Part shown: positions 44,186 through 55,167 of the stretch, piece by piece | How the letters are laid out: every line of letters starts with the position of its first letter | Numbering within the stretch: position 1 is the stretch's first letter | Origin: Microbacterium sp. Leaf151 | GTDB lineage: Bacteria; Actinomycetota; Actinomycetes; Actinomycetales; Microbacteriaceae | DNA: 64,000 nucleotides | NCBI RefSeq assembly: GCF_001424225.1 | Contig: NZ_LMOR01000004.1 | Location: 372,001-436,000 of the forward strand | Direction of reading: 5' to 3' | The notes under the pieces: model-generated | What the model was told of the DNA's origin: nothing | What the model saw: the letters and a program-made list of their open reading frames with translations, nothing else | Databases searched by the model: none | Position numbers and translations under genes: made by a program

Positions 44186-45844
44186 TCAGGAGGTGGTGCC
44201 CTGCTGCGCCGCCAGAACACGGATGCCCGAGGCCACGAGCGTCCACGAACTCCCGCGGCGGCTGAACAGACGCCCTTGGTCGTCGAGCACACGGACGCTC
44301 GTGCTGCCCGCCGCCACCGTGCGGGTGCCCTCGGGTGCGACCGAGTCGGTGCCGCGGCCGCCCACGCCCAGTTCGTGCAGGGTGCTCACGCCGTCGACGC
44401 TCGAGAGCACGCCGACAGTGGTGTCGTCGAGCCAGGCGAGATCGAACGCCCCCGGCTGCGCGAACGAGAGAACGTGGGGCGGGCCCAGGTCGATGTCGCC
44501 GTTGGTGCGCTGGATGCCGGCCACCCACACCTCGCGCGTGCCCGAGACGGTCACGATCGCGGCGATACGCGTGCCGTCACGCGAGATCTGCATGGCGGTG
44601 ATCTCCGCGGCATCCGGCCAGGCGTTGCCGACGTCGCGCGGAACGCCCTCGGCGGTGGTGGCTCGCATCTGCGTGGGTGCCGCCGCGGGAACGCTCCAGA
44701 TCGCGCCCTCCGCGTCGATCGAGGGGGCGATCAGGCCGGGGCGGTCATCGAGGAGGAACGTGCGCCCGTCGGCGAGCGCGCTCGCGACAGTCCCCTGCTG
44801 CGTGCGGATCGCGGCGAGGCTGCGATCGGCTTCGAGCTCGATCGCGGACGGCGCCAGCGACTTGACGGCGTCGGAGAGGCCGTCGATCGGCTCGACCGCA
44901 TCGCCCGCGAGCGAACCGAACAGACCGATCGAGGTCAGCACCGCCGGCGAGGGATCGACGCGCGTGACGCGCACCGGCACCTCGGTAGCCGTGATGGGTG
45001 TGCCCTCGACGGTCATCTGCACGTCGCTGATCCCGGCCGTAGCGAGGCTCCGGGCGAGCTGGGTCTGCATGCGGTCGAGCCGCGTGCGGTCGAGACTCAG
45101 CGCCGCCCGCGGCAACTGCACCTGAGCCACACCGTTCTGCGACAGGGTGACCGAGCGCCCCACGAGCGACAGTTCGTCGGGGAAGGCCGACTCCACGGCA
45201 CCCGCGAGCCACGTGCTGGGCTGCCCGTCGACGAGCGCGGTCGCCACGCGGCTGGCGACCAGGGCGCGGGGGAACCAGCGCACGTCGGGCACGATGAAGC
45301 TGTACGTGGGATCGAAGTACGCGATGGATGCCGGTTGGTAGACGGTCGGGAACACCTCTTCGTACAGCACGACCCCGTCGGGGGCGGCGGTGATGCGCCA
45401 CTGATCCTCCACCCGCGCAAGGGTGAACGACAGCGTCTCGGCCGTGGCGGACGCGGCGGGGGCGTAGGCGCCGTCGGCATCCACCCCGGCCGTCGCCACC
45501 ACGGACACCGAGACCGACGTGCCGTCCGCTGCGGCCGTGGCGCGACGGTCGGCCAGACGGTCGATCGTCACGCGTGCCCGCGGATCCCACTGGGTGCCCG
45601 CCGCCAGGAACAGCTTCGCGGTGGCCCAGTCGTCGGCGGGACCGGAACCGGCGCGGAGGAACCCCTCCACGATCTCGCTGGGTGTGGCATCGTCCTGCGG
45701 ACCGTCGGGGACGAACGCGAAGGCCTGGGTGTCGTCGATCTGCGGGCCGCGGCCCGGGTTGACGTAGCCGGTGGTGGGCAGACCCGTGCACGCGGTGAGG
45801 GCGAGCACGAGTGCGAGGCCGACGAGGGCGAGGGCGCGCCTCAT
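44186..45844 (-). CDS. lpqB: Lipoprotein LpqB
   Basis: A 552-aa lipoprotein that works with MtrAB. The signal peptide ends in the lipobox LTAC with lipid-attached Cys19. A GerMN domain (about 100-300) and a C-terminal beta-propeller-like LpqB domain follow. ATG 45844 overlaps the mtrB stop (ATGA). LpqB binds the extracytoplasmic part of MtrB and affects its signalling in Streptomyces and mycobacteria. The order mtrA-mtrB-lpqB is conserved across actinobacteria. Confidence 0.95.
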   Translation of the reverse strand: MRRALALVGLALVLALTACTGLPTTGYVNPGRGPQIDDTQAFAFVPDGPQDDATPSEIVEGFLRAGSGPADDWATAKLFLAAGTQWDPRARVTIDRLADRRATAAADGTSVSVSVVATAGVDADGAYAPAASATAETLSFTLARVEDQWRITAAPDGVVLYEEVFPTVYQPASIAYFDPTYSFIVPDVRWFPRALVASRVATALVDGQPSTWLAGAVESAFPDELSLVGRSVTLSQNGVAQVQLPRAALSLDRTRLDRMQTQLARSLATAGISDVQMTVEGTPITATEVPVRVTRVDPSPAVLTSIGLFGSLAGDAVEPIDGLSDAVKSLAPSAIELEADRSLAAIRTQQGTVASALADGRTFLLDDRPGLIAPSIDAEGAIWSVPAAAPTQMRATTAEGVPRDVGNAWPDAAEITAMQISRDGTRIAAIVTVSGTREVWVAGIQRTNGDIDLGPPHVLSFAQPGAFDLAWLDDTTVGVLSSVDGVSTLHELGVGGRGTDSVAPEGTRTVAAGSTSVRVLDDQGRLFSRRGSSWTLVASGIRVLAAQQGTTS

Positions 45845-47523
45845 GACGGCCTCCTGACTCCGGGACGGGTCGAGATGGGCTGCGTGAGACCGAGCGCCTC
45901 GAGGGCGCCCCCCTGCTCGTCGTCGGGTTCGAGCGGCAGGGGCGAGCCGGTCACCGGCCTGCCGGTGCGCGGCAGGGTGAGCACGAAGTTCGACCCCCGA
46001 CCGAGCTCGGACCACACCGCCAGGGTGCCGCCGTGCAGGCGCGCGTCGCCGAGGGCGATCGACAGCCCCAGGCCCGTGCCGCCGATGGTGCGCACCCGCG
46101 ACGGGTCCGCGCGCCAGAAGCGGTCGAAGACGCGCTCGACGTCGTCGGCGCGCATGCCGAGACCGAAGTCGCGCACACCGAGGGCGATGGCATCCCGATC
46201 GCTGTCGACCGAGACGACGATCGGGCGCCCCTCGCCGTGCTCGATGGCGTTGCCGAGGAGGTTTCGCACGATGCGGCGCACGCGACGGGCGTCCATGTCG
46301 ACCGGGGTGTAGCCGCCGGGGGCGACAAGCCGCACGTCGGAGCCGTGCCCCTCGGCCAGCTGCTCCATCGAGAGGATGACGTCTTCGGCGAGGTGGGCGA
46401 GACTGGTCGGCTCGAGCTCGAGCTGCACCGACCCCGCGTCGTACCGGCTGATCTCGAGCAGATCGGTGAGCAGCACCTCGAATCGCTGCACCTGCGCGTG
46501 CAGCAGCTCGGCAGCGCGGCCCGTCACCGGGTCGAACTCCTCGCGCTGGTCGTTGATCATGTCGGCGGCGAGCTTGATGGTGGTCAGGGGCGTGCGAAGT
46601 TCGTGCGAGACGTCGGAGACAAAACGCTGTTGCACGAGCGAGAGATCGGCGAGCTCCTTGATCTGCGATTCGATGCTGTCGGCCATGGCGTTGAACGAGC
46701 GGTTCAACGTCGCCAGTTCGTCTTCGCCGCGCACCGGCAACCGCACACCCAGGTCGCCCGCCGCAAGCTTCGCGCTGGTCTCGGCGGCATCCGCGATCGG
46801 GGTGGTCACCGACCGCAGGACGAACCAGGCGATCGCCCCGATGAGCACGACCAGGACGAGTCCCACCACCCACAGCAGCACCTGCACGAAGGAGAGCGTC
46901 TGCGAGGCGCTGACGAGGTCGTACCCCATGTAGAGCTCGTACGAATCGACGCCGTCCGAGGCGGGGAAACGGAGTTGGTGTCCGACCAGGATGCCGGGGA
47001 CCTCGCGGCCGCCGTCGGAGGGCAATGCCACCGACTGCCACCACTGCAGGTCGGGGCTCGACTGCACCTGCGTGCTGAGCGCCTCGGTGACCAAGCCCGA
47101 CTCGAACGCGGGGGAGATGAAGGGCTGAGGAGCCAGCGGTGAGGGCGGGCCGATGCGGTACAGCGCGATGAGATCGCTGGACGACTGCTGCGACAGGCGG
47201 GTCGCGATGCCGTTCATCAGGGTCTGCGCCGCGGCCGGGTCGGTGGAGTCCACCGCGGCGTCGAGCGTCGCCTGCGCCGCGGCGGTGGCGCGTTGCGCCT
47301 CGAGGAGCACCTGGTCTTTTCGCGCGGTGAAGAGCTCGTTCTGGATGACGAGCGCCATCGCGAGACACGTCGCGAGGATCGTCACCGCCGTCAGCGTGAC
47401 GGCGATGACGATGGTGCGGAAGCGCAGCGATCGGCGCCACAGCGAGCGCAGGCGGTCACGGGCGAGACGCCAGTCGCGGAGGCCGCGCGGCCGAGGCGGG
47501 AGGGTGCGGACCGCCCCCGTCAT
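45841..47523 (-). CDS. mtrB: Sensor histidine kinase MtrB
   Basis: A 560-aa membrane kinase: TM1 at about 36-60, an extracytoplasmic domain to about 210, TM2 at about 213-237, HAMP, then HisKA with phospho-His307 in DVSHELRTPLTTIK and HATPase boxes (NLLGNAIEHGEG, DFGLGMR, GTGLGLSIA). It phosphorylates MtrA to control cell division, envelope and osmotic genes. The start lies seven bases after mtrA, and the stop overlaps lpqB by 4 bp. Confidence 0.96.
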   Translation of the reverse strand: MTGAVRTLPPRPRGLRDWRLARDRLRSLWRRSLRFRTIVIAVTLTAVTILATCLAMALVIQNELFTARKDQVLLEAQRATAAAQATLDAAVDSTDPAAAQTLMNGIATRLSQQSSSDLIALYRIGPPSPLAPQPFISPAFESGLVTEALSTQVQSSPDLQWWQSVALPSDGGREVPGILVGHQLRFPASDGVDSYELYMGYDLVSASQTLSFVQVLLWVVGLVLVVLIGAIAWFVLRSVTTPIADAAETSAKLAAGDLGVRLPVRGEDELATLNRSFNAMADSIESQIKELADLSLVQQRFVSDVSHELRTPLTTIKLAADMINDQREEFDPVTGRAAELLHAQVQRFEVLLTDLLEISRYDAGSVQLELEPTSLAHLAEDVILSMEQLAEGHGSDVRLVAPGGYTPVDMDARRVRRIVRNLLGNAIEHGEGRPIVVSVDSDRDAIALGVRDFGLGMRADDVERVFDRFWRADPSRVRTIGGTGLGLSIALGDARLHGGTLAVWSELGRGSNFVLTLPRTGRPVTGSPLPLEPDDEQGGALEALGLTQPISTRPGVRRPS

Positions 47524-47530
47524 GAGGTGC

Positions 47531-48211
47531 TCAGGCCACCGCGCCGGCGCGGTACCCCACGCCGCGCACGGTGGTCACGATCCGCGGGTTGTCGGGGTCG
47601 GCCTCGATCTTGGCGCGCAGACGCTGCACGTGCACGTTCACCAGACGCGTATCGGCCTTGTAGTGGTAGCCCCACACCTGCTCGAGCAGCATCTCTCGCG
47701 AGAACACCTGCTGCGGCTTCTCGGCGAGCGCGACGAGCAGTTCGAACTCCAGCGGCGTCAGCGCGATGGGAGCATCGCCTCGACGCACCTCGTGGGCGGC
47801 GACGTCGACGGTCAGATCACCGATGCGGAGGGTCTCGTCGGCCGCCGCCTGCACCGGCCGCAGGCGCGTACGGATGCGCGCGACGAGCTCCTTCGGATTG
47901 AAGGGCTTCATGATGTAGTCGTCGGCGCCCGACTCGAGCCCCTTCACCACGTCGGCGGTGTCGGTGCGTGCGGTGAGCATGATGATCGGGACGCCGGATT
48001 CTGCGCGCACCCGCGTGCAGATCTCGATGCCGTCGACCCCGGGGAGCATGAGGTCGAGGAGGATGAGGTCGGGGCGCTCGGTGCGCCAGGCGTCCACGGC
48101 CTGCGCACCGTCGGCGCAGAAGACGGTGTCGAATCCCTCGGTGCGCAGCACGATGCCGATCATCTCGGCCAGCGCGGTGTCGTCGTCGACAACGAGGATC
48201 CGTGAAGTCAT
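47531..48211 (-). CDS. mtrA: Response regulator MtrA
   Basis: A 226-aa OmpR-type regulator. The phosphoacceptor is Asp53 in LILLDLMLPGVDGIE; Asp10 and Asp11 plus Lys in YIMKPFNPKEL complete the receiver. The winged-helix domain has FSREMLLEQVWGYHYKADTRLVNVHVQRLR. ATG 48211 matches the usual MtrA start TSRILVVDDD; the longer frame is rejected. A TACTCT box at 48283-48288 on this strand gives a leader of about 65 nt. It is divergent from the MoxR-locus membrane-protein gene, so both share one control region of about 160 bp. Confidence 0.97.
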   Translation of the reverse strand: MTSRILVVDDDTALAEMIGIVLRTEGFDTVFCADGAQAVDAWRTERPDLILLDLMLPGVDGIEICTRVRAESGVPIIMLTARTDTADVVKGLESGADDYIMKPFNPKELVARIRTRLRPVQAAADETLRIGDLTVDVAAHEVRRGDAPIALTPLEFELLVALAEKPQQVFSREMLLEQVWGYHYKADTRLVNVHVQRLRAKIEADPDNPRIVTTVRGVGYRAGAVA

Positions 48212-48282
48212 TCGGGTGTACGTCTTCCAGCTCGGACCCGCTCGGAAACGGGCAGGACGCCCGGTGGGGGCATGTCCCATCG

Positions 48283-48288
48283 AGAGTA
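48283..48288 (-). promoter_or_regulatory. Candidate -10 box for mtrA-mtrB-lpqB
   Basis: TACTCT on the minus strand, about 72 bases before ATG 48211, in the region shared with the divergent MoxR-locus operon. Confidence 0.4.
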
Positions 48289-48371
48289 GTCGACCTGCCT
48301 GCACGAGAGGCGAGCGTGTCGGGGGTGTGTGACACGATGAACAGACCGCCATGTGACGAGGAGGCGCAACC

Positions 48372-49790
48372 GTGACCGCGTACCCGGCCTGGACTCCGGC
48401 ATCCCGCCCCGGCATCGTGCCGCTGCACCCGTACGGGTTCGGCACGATCCTCGGCCGCTCCTTCGTCGCCCTGCGCCACAACCCGAAGGTCCTGCTCGGC
48501 TTCGCCCTCATCACCCAGGCCGTGGCCTACATCGTGCTGACCGCCGCCGTGGCCGCCGCCGCGGTCGCGAGCTTCACGCGCCTCGACACCGTCGCCCCGG
48601 GCAGCGACGACTTCGACGCCATCCTCGCCGGCTCGGTGGTGCTCACCGGTGCCACCGCCCTCGTCCTGGGGGTGGCGACCGGCGCACTGAGCGTCGTCGT
48701 GCAGGGCGTCGTCGTCGCCGAGGTCGCGCACGCCGTGGTCGCCGAGAAGCCGTCGCTCAAGGCCGTGTGGGCGCGTGTGAAGCCCGTCGTCTGGCGTTTG
48801 ATCGGTTACAGCGCCCTCACCGTCCTCGCCACCGTCGTCGCGATCGGTGCGCTCGCCGGCATCGTCGCGCTGCTGGTGATGTCGGTGCTGTGGCTCGGCA
48901 TCCTCTTCGGCGTCCTGGCCGTGCTCGGACTCGTCGTGGTGTCGCTCTGGCTCGCCGCCAAGCTCTACCTGGTGCCGTCGGCGATCATCCTCGAGCGCGC
49001 GCCGGTGTTCCGCGCCATCGGTCGGTCGTGGCGGCTGACGCGCGGGCGGTTCTGGTCCACGCTCGGCGTGTTCATCGTGATCTCGGTGGCGTTCAGCATC
49101 GTCGCCCAGATCATCTCGATCCCCTTCAGCCTCGTCGGGAGCCTCCTGCCGGTCATCATCGCCCCGACCGGCGAGAGCGACACCGGCGCGGTGGTCGGCC
49201 TGATCGTCGTGCAGGTCATCGGCCAGTTCGGCATCCTGCTCGTGCAGTGCATCGCGCTCGTCGTGCAGTCGACGTCGGCGGCGCTCGTCTACGTCAACGC
49301 CCGCATGCGCCTGGAAGCACTCGACCACGACCTGCAGACCTACGTCGAAGCGCGCGACGCGGGAGCCACCGAGCTCGACGACCCCTACCTGGTCGGCGTC
49401 GGGCGTCTCGTCGCTCGTCCCGCGCCGATGCCGTACGGGGCGGTCGGCGGGCAGCAGGAGTACATCGCGCCCGGTGGGCCGGCCGGGTACGGCGGACAGC
49501 CGGGGTACGCGGCGCCAGGCGGACAGCCGGGATACGGCGGGCCGGTGGGGCAGCCGGGGTACCCGCAGCCGGGACACGCGCAGCCGGCCGCCTGGCCGGG
49601 ATACGCGGCGCCGGCTAGTCCTCCGGGGTATGACGAGCGATCGCGCGACGACGCGTCGGCCGCGGGCGATTCTGCCCCCTCGACCGCGACCGATCACCCC
49701 GCTCGGCCCGAAGCGCCGCCCTCGCGATCCGACACCACCAAAGCGTCCCCGACCACCTGGGCCGCACCCGGGTCGAACGGCGACGCGTGA
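48372..49790 (+). CDS. Polytopic membrane protein with Pro-Gly-Tyr-rich tail (glycerophosphodiesterase-membrane-domain-like)
   Basis: A 472-aa protein. Residues about 25-330 hold six or so long hydrophobic segments separated by amphipathic stretches, with AIGRSWRLTRGRFWSTLGVF, the pattern of the GPDPase-type membrane domain common in actinobacteria. The tail from about 350 is Pro/Gly/Tyr/Gln-rich with repeated QPGYxxPGGQPGYGG units, then acidic and Ser-rich; it should lie in the cytoplasm. GTG 48372 follows GAGGAGGCG. It overlaps the DUF4129 gene (GTGA). Its function is unknown; context suggests envelope work with MoxR and MtrA. Confidence 0.75.
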   Translation: MTAYPAWTPASRPGIVPLHPYGFGTILGRSFVALRHNPKVLLGFALITQAVAYIVLTAAVAAAAVASFTRLDTVAPGSDDFDAILAGSVVLTGATALVLGVATGALSVVVQGVVVAEVAHAVVAEKPSLKAVWARVKPVVWRLIGYSALTVLATVVAIGALAGIVALLVMSVLWLGILFGVLAVLGLVVVSLWLAAKLYLVPSAIILERAPVFRAIGRSWRLTRGRFWSTLGVFIVISVAFSIVAQIISIPFSLVGSLLPVIIAPTGESDTGAVVGLIVVQVIGQFGILLVQCIALVVQSTSAALVYVNARMRLEALDHDLQTYVEARDAGATELDDPYLVGVGRLVARPAPMPYGAVGGQQEYIAPGGPAGYGGQPGYAAPGGQPGYGGPVGQPGYPQPGHAQPAAWPGYAAPASPPGYDERSRDDASAAGDSAPSTATDHPARPEAPPSRSDTTKASPTTWAAPGSNGDA

Positions 49791-50443
49791 GATTTCCCGC
49801 CACGCTCGCGACAGCCGTCCCGCTGCTGCCCGACCCCGACGAGGCACGGGAGTGGGCGGAACGGGAGCTGGCCGATCCGGCATACCAGGCAGCGGAGCCC
49901 AGCGTCGTCGACCGCATCGCCCAGGCGGTGGGTCGTTTCCTCGCCGACCTGCTGCGTGTGCCCGACACCTCCGGGTGGGGCCCGTCCGCGCTCATCGTTC
50001 TCGCGATCGTCATCGCCGCCCTGATCGTGGTCGCCATCCTCATCTGGGGACGACCCCGACCGCTGTCGCGTGCAACGCGGCCCGCTCACGCCCTGTTCGA
50101 CGAGGACGACGCCCGGTCGGCCGACGATCTGCGTGCCGACGCCGCCCGGGCCGCCGCCCGCGCCGACTGGGATGAGGCGATCGTGCTGCGCTTCCGCGCC
50201 TTCGCCCGCGGACTCACCGAGCGCGGTCTCGTCGACCCGCCGCCCGGCGCGACGGTTCGCGCGTTCTGCCGCGAAGCGGCCGGCGCTCTCCCGACCCTCG
50301 CATCACCCCTCGACGAGGCGGCCGAGATCTTCGACGACGTGCGGTACCTGCGCCGACCCGGCTCCGCCGAGCGTTACCGGGCGATCACCGACCTCGACGA
50401 CCAAGCCGTGCGCACGCGTCCGACCCCGGCGGCCGCACCGTGA
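49787..50443 (+). CDS. DUF4129 domain-containing membrane protein
   Basis: A 218-aa protein with one membrane helix (about 66-86: GPSALIVLAIVIAALIVVAIL) and a C-terminal cytoplasmic DUF4129 domain (about 125-205: DWDEAIVLRFRAFARGLTERGLVDPPPGAT, EIFDDVRYLRRPG). DUF4129 is usually part of transglutaminase/MoxR loci. GTG 49787 overlaps the previous stop and its own stop overlaps the next GTG, so [11 protein letters not shown] is coupled on both sides. Confidence 0.85.
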   Translation: MRFPATLATAVPLLPDPDEAREWAERELADPAYQAAEPSVVDRIAQAVGRFLADLLRVPDTSGWGPSALIVLAIVIAALIVVAILIWGRPRPLSRATRPAHALFDEDDARSADDLRADAARAAARADWDEAIVLRFRAFARGLTERGLVDPPPGATVRAFCREAAGALPTLASPLDEAAEIFDDVRYLRRPGSAERYRAITDLDDQAVRTRPTPAAAP

Positions 50444-51602
50444 GCGTCACGGTGGCCCCCGTCCGATCCCGGCGGCGCGGAGCCCTCGGCTGGGTGGCGC
50501 TGGCCGTGGGACTGCTCGTGGTTGCACTCGTGGGGGGCACCCTCATCTACGGCGGGTACGTCCAGCGCGCCGCCCTCGACCCCGAGTCCGCCGGAGCCGA
50601 CGGCACGCGCGCCGTCGTGCGGATCCTCGAACAGCAGGGCGTCCGCGTCATCGTCGCGCGTGATCGCTCGGCCGCCGAGCGGGCGTTGGCCGACGGCGAG
50701 GCGACCCTCGCGATGCGCGACGCCCCCATGCTGTCGGACGACGCGCTGCGGGACCTGACCGATCGAGCGCGCAATGTCTTCCTGCTCGAGCCGCGCACGC
50801 GCGCACTCGACATCCTGCTGAACGGCTCCCGACTCGGCGGCTTCGCCGACGACGAGGCAGTGGCCGCGGACTGCTCCGAGCCCGCGTCGGCGAACGCCGG
50901 CACCGCGCGGGTCGGCGAACTGATGACACCGGGCGAGGGCGTCGTCAGCTGCTTCCCCGTCGACGGCGAGTTCGCCCTCCTCACCCTCGAGACGGCGGGC
51001 CGCACGGTCACCGCGCTCGACGGGCTCGCGACGCTGACGAACGCGACCCTCCCCCGCGACGGCAACGCAGCCCTCGCCCTCGCGGTGCTCGGCCAGACCG
51101 ACACGCTCGTCTGGTACATGCCCTCCCCCGCCGACGCCGACCGCGCGGCCGACGCCCCGACGCTCAGCGATCTCACCCCGCCCTGGGTCACCCCCGGCAT
51201 CCTGTTGCTCATCGTCGCCGCCCTCGTCGCCGCGGTCTGGCGCGGACGCCGCTTCGGCCCCCTCGTGACGGAGCGACTCCCGGTGACCGTACGGGCGAAC
51301 GAGACCACCGAGGGACGCGCCCGTCTCTACGCCACGGCGCGCGATGCGCCGCACGCCCTCGACGAGCTGCGGCGGGCGACACGGGGACGGCTGGAGCGTC
51401 TGCTCGGACTCTCCGCGCGGAGCGACCCCGGTCGGATCGCCGACGCCGTCGCCGCACGCCTGGGCGCCGATCGAGCCCGGGTGCACGGCATCCTCGTCGA
51501 CGATCAGCCCCGCACCGACCGCGATCTCGTCGCAGCCGCCGATCGACTCCGCGATCTCGAGGCGAGCGTGCGCGCCGCCGTCCGAACCGAAGGGACCACA
51601 CG

Positions 51603-51606
<4 letters not shown>
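50440..51606 (+). CDS. DUF4350 domain-containing membrane protein
   Basis: A 388-aa protein with an N-terminal helix (about 13-35), an extracytoplasmic DUF4350 domain (about 50-245: ADGTRAVVRILEQQGVRVIVARD, LLEPRTRALD), a second helix (about 250-268) and a cytoplasmic helical tail. It corresponds to M. tuberculosis Rv3691, which also precedes moxR2. GTG 50440 overlaps the DUF4129 stop; its stop overlaps moxR (ATGA). Confidence 0.87.
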
Positions 51607-52717
<1,111 letters not shown>

Positions 52718-52718
<1 letters not shown>

Positions 52719-54019
52719 TGTTCGTCACCGGCCGCCTCGCCCTGCTCGTCGCCCTCGGCGTCGTTCCCCTCGTGCTGCTGAGCAGCGCGGGGGTGTCGGC
52801 GTGGACCGCCGCGGGCGGCTGGGTGGTGCTCTGCGCCGTCCTGGCCGCCGTCGACACGGCCGTGGCCGCCGACGCGCGACGCGTGGAGATCACGCGGACG
52901 CTGCCGGAGCGGGCGCTGCGCGACGAACCCGTCGCGGGGGAACTGCGGGTGCGCAATCTCGGCACCCGCCCGCTGAGAGCGCGGCTGCGCGACGCGTGGC
53001 AGCCGACAGCGGGTGCGCCCACGGCGCGGCAGAGCGTCACCGTCCCCCCGGGTGAGCGGCGGGGGGCTCCCCTGTCTCTGCTTCCCCGCCGCCGGGGCGA
53101 GCTGCGCAGCGCGTTCGTCGTCGTGCGTTCGGTGGGTCCGATCGGCCTCGCGGGCCGGCAGGCGGTTATCGACACTCCCGCGCGCCTGCGGGTGCTGCCC
53201 CCGTTCACCTCTCGGCGCCATCTGCCTTCACGGCTCGCCCGGCTGCGGGAGCTCGACGGCAACACCACGCTGCAGGTGCGCGGACAGGGCACGGAGTTCG
53301 ACAGCCTGCGCGAGTACGTCCGCGGAGACGACGTGCGCTCGATCGACTGGCGGGCCACCGCCCGCGCGGGAACGACGATGCTGCGCACGTGGCGACCGGA
53401 GCGCGACCGGCACGTCGTCATCGTCATCGACACCGGGCGGACGGCCGCCGCCCGGGTCGGCGATGGAGTGCGCCTGGACGCCGCGATGGAGGCCGCATTG
53501 CTGCTCTCGGTGCTCGCGACACGCGCCGGCGACCACGTGCACCTGCTCATGTTCGACCGCGTCACCCGCGCGCGCGTCACCCGGATCGACGGCTCGCAGC
53601 TGCTTCCCGCCCTGGTGGATGCCATGTGCCCGGTCGACCCCCAGCTGATCGACACCGACTGGGATGCCGCCTTCGCGCAGATGCGCGGCCTGTCCGTGCG
53701 CCCCGCCCTGGTCGTGCTGCTGACCGCGGCCGACGATCCCGAGGCCGCGCGGGCATTCCTCGCATCGTTGCCCGCCGTCGCGTCACGGTCGCGGCTGTTG
53801 GTGGCGACGGCGACGGACGGTCCGGGCCAGGCACCGCCGCACCGGGATGCCGCCGACGTGTACGCCGCCGCGGCCGTCGAGCGTGCCCGGCATGACGCCG
53901 AGCGCGTGCGCGACGCGGTGGTGCGCGCGGGCGGCGACGCGGTGTCGGCATCGGCCGACGACCTGCCGCCCCTCGTCGCCGACCGCTACCTCGCGCTCAA
54001 GGCGGCGGGCCGCCTTTAG
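52718..54019 (+). CDS. DUF58 domain-containing protein (MoxR partner)
   Basis: A 433-aa protein with two N-terminal helices (about 5-48) and a VWA-like DUF58 domain. The signature is DSLREYVRGDDVRSIDWRATAR with HVVIVIDTGRTAA, a degenerate metal-site DxGRT replacing the usual DxSxS, and a second half with RPALVVLLTAADDPEAARAF. ATG 52718 shares its A with the MoxR stop (TGATG). It is the last gene of the coupled operon; its usual next neighbours SpoIIM and RDD are 7.8 kb away here. Confidence 0.9.
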
Positions 54020-54060
54020 CACGTTCAGCCCCCATGCAGCCCGCGACATACGACGCGGCT

Positions 54061-54066
54061 TATCCT
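54061..54066 (+). promoter_or_regulatory. Candidate -10 box for the ole operon
   Basis: TATCCT lies about 80 bases before the oleA TTG start, in the gap after the DUF58 gene. No convincing -35 was seen. Confidence 0.35.
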
Positions 54067-54144
54067 GAGGGGTAATCTTCGAGCCGTCTGCGCGTCCCCT
54101 CCGCGCTCGGCTGCGCCGTCTACGCACAGGATGCGGGAGCTCTC

Positions 54145-55167
54145 TTGCCAGGTAATGCCACCACGCACTTCGACGATGTGGCTCTTGTTTCGGTGGCGAG
54201 CGTCCTGCCCAGCCGCGTGACGACGTCCGACGACATCGAGGCGAGGCTGGCCCCGGCGCTGGAGCGTCTCAAGCTCAAGCCCGGTCTTCTGCGCCGCGTC
54301 GCGGGTGTCGACGAGCGTCGCAACTGGGCCGAGGGCGAGTCCTCCGACGAGGCGACGATCGCCGCGGGCAAGCAGGCGCTCGCCGAGGCCGGAGTCGACC
54401 CCAGCGAAGTCGGCCTGATCATCAACACCTCGGTCACCCGCAAGCACCTCGAGCCGTCGGTGGCCGTGCGCCTCCACCACGGTCTCGGCCTGCCGAGCTC
54501 GGCCATCAACTTCGATGTCGCCAACGCATGCCTCGGCTTCATCAACGGCATGAGCCTGGCCGCCGGCATGATCCAGTCGGGCCAGGTGAAGTACGCCCTG
54601 ATCGTCAACGGCGAGGATGCCGACGAGATCCAGGTCAACACCATCAACCGTCTCGTGCGCGAAGACCTCGACCGCGACGCCTTCATGCAGGAGTTCGCCT
54701 CGCTGACCCTGGGCTCGGGCGCCGCCGCCGCCGTACTCGGCCGCGCGAGCGATCATCCCGAGGGCCACCGCATCGTCGGCGGCGTGACGCGCGCCGCCAC
54801 GCAGTTCTACGACCTGTGCGTCGGCAGCGTCGACGGCATGTTCACCGACGCGAAGGCGCTGCTCAAGGGAGGCCTCGACCTCGTCGTGTCGGCGTGGAAG
54901 GAGGCGAAGGACGAATTCTCGTGGACGGGCATGGACCGCTACATCACGCACCAGGTCTCCTCCGTGCACACCTCCGCGATCGTCCGCGCCGCCAAGCTCG
55001 AACGCACTCGTGTGCCGGTCACCTACCCCACCCTGGGCAACGTGGGACCGGCATCCATCCCCATCACCCTTGCCGCCGAGCAGAAGACGCTGCGCCGGGG
55101 CGACCGCGTCCTGCTGATGGGAGTGGGCTCCGGGCTGAACACCGGCATGCTGGAGCTGGCCTGGTGA
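54145..55167 (+). CDS. oleA: OleA, thiolase-fold acyl-CoA condensing enzyme (long-chain olefin synthesis)
   Basis: A 340-aa enzyme that condenses two fatty acyl-CoAs head-to-head to a beta-ketoacid. Catalytic Cys129 is in VANACLGFINGM, His269 in RYITHQVSS and Asn near 297 in TLGNVGPASIP. Glu103 in HLEPSVA corresponds to the second-channel Glu specific to OleA and absent in FabH. The start is TTG 54145, with GGGAG six bases upstream. Its stop overlaps oleBC (GTGA). It opens a three-gene coupled operon. Confidence 0.95.
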   Translation: MPGNATTHFDDVALVSVASVLPSRVTTSDDIEARLAPALERLKLKPGLLRRVAGVDERRNWAEGESSDEATIAAGKQALAEAGVDPSEVGLIINTSVTRKHLEPSVAVRLHHGLGLPSSAINFDVANACLGFINGMSLAAGMIQSGQVKYALIVNGEDADEIQVNTINRLVREDLDRDAFMQEFASLTLGSGAAAAVLGRASDHPEGHRIVGGVTRAATQFYDLCVGSVDGMFTDAKALLKGGLDLVVSAWKEAKDEFSWTGMDRYITHQVSSVHTSAIVRAAKLERTRVPVTYPTLGNVGPASIPITLAAEQKTLRRGDRVLLMGVGSGLNTGMLELAW

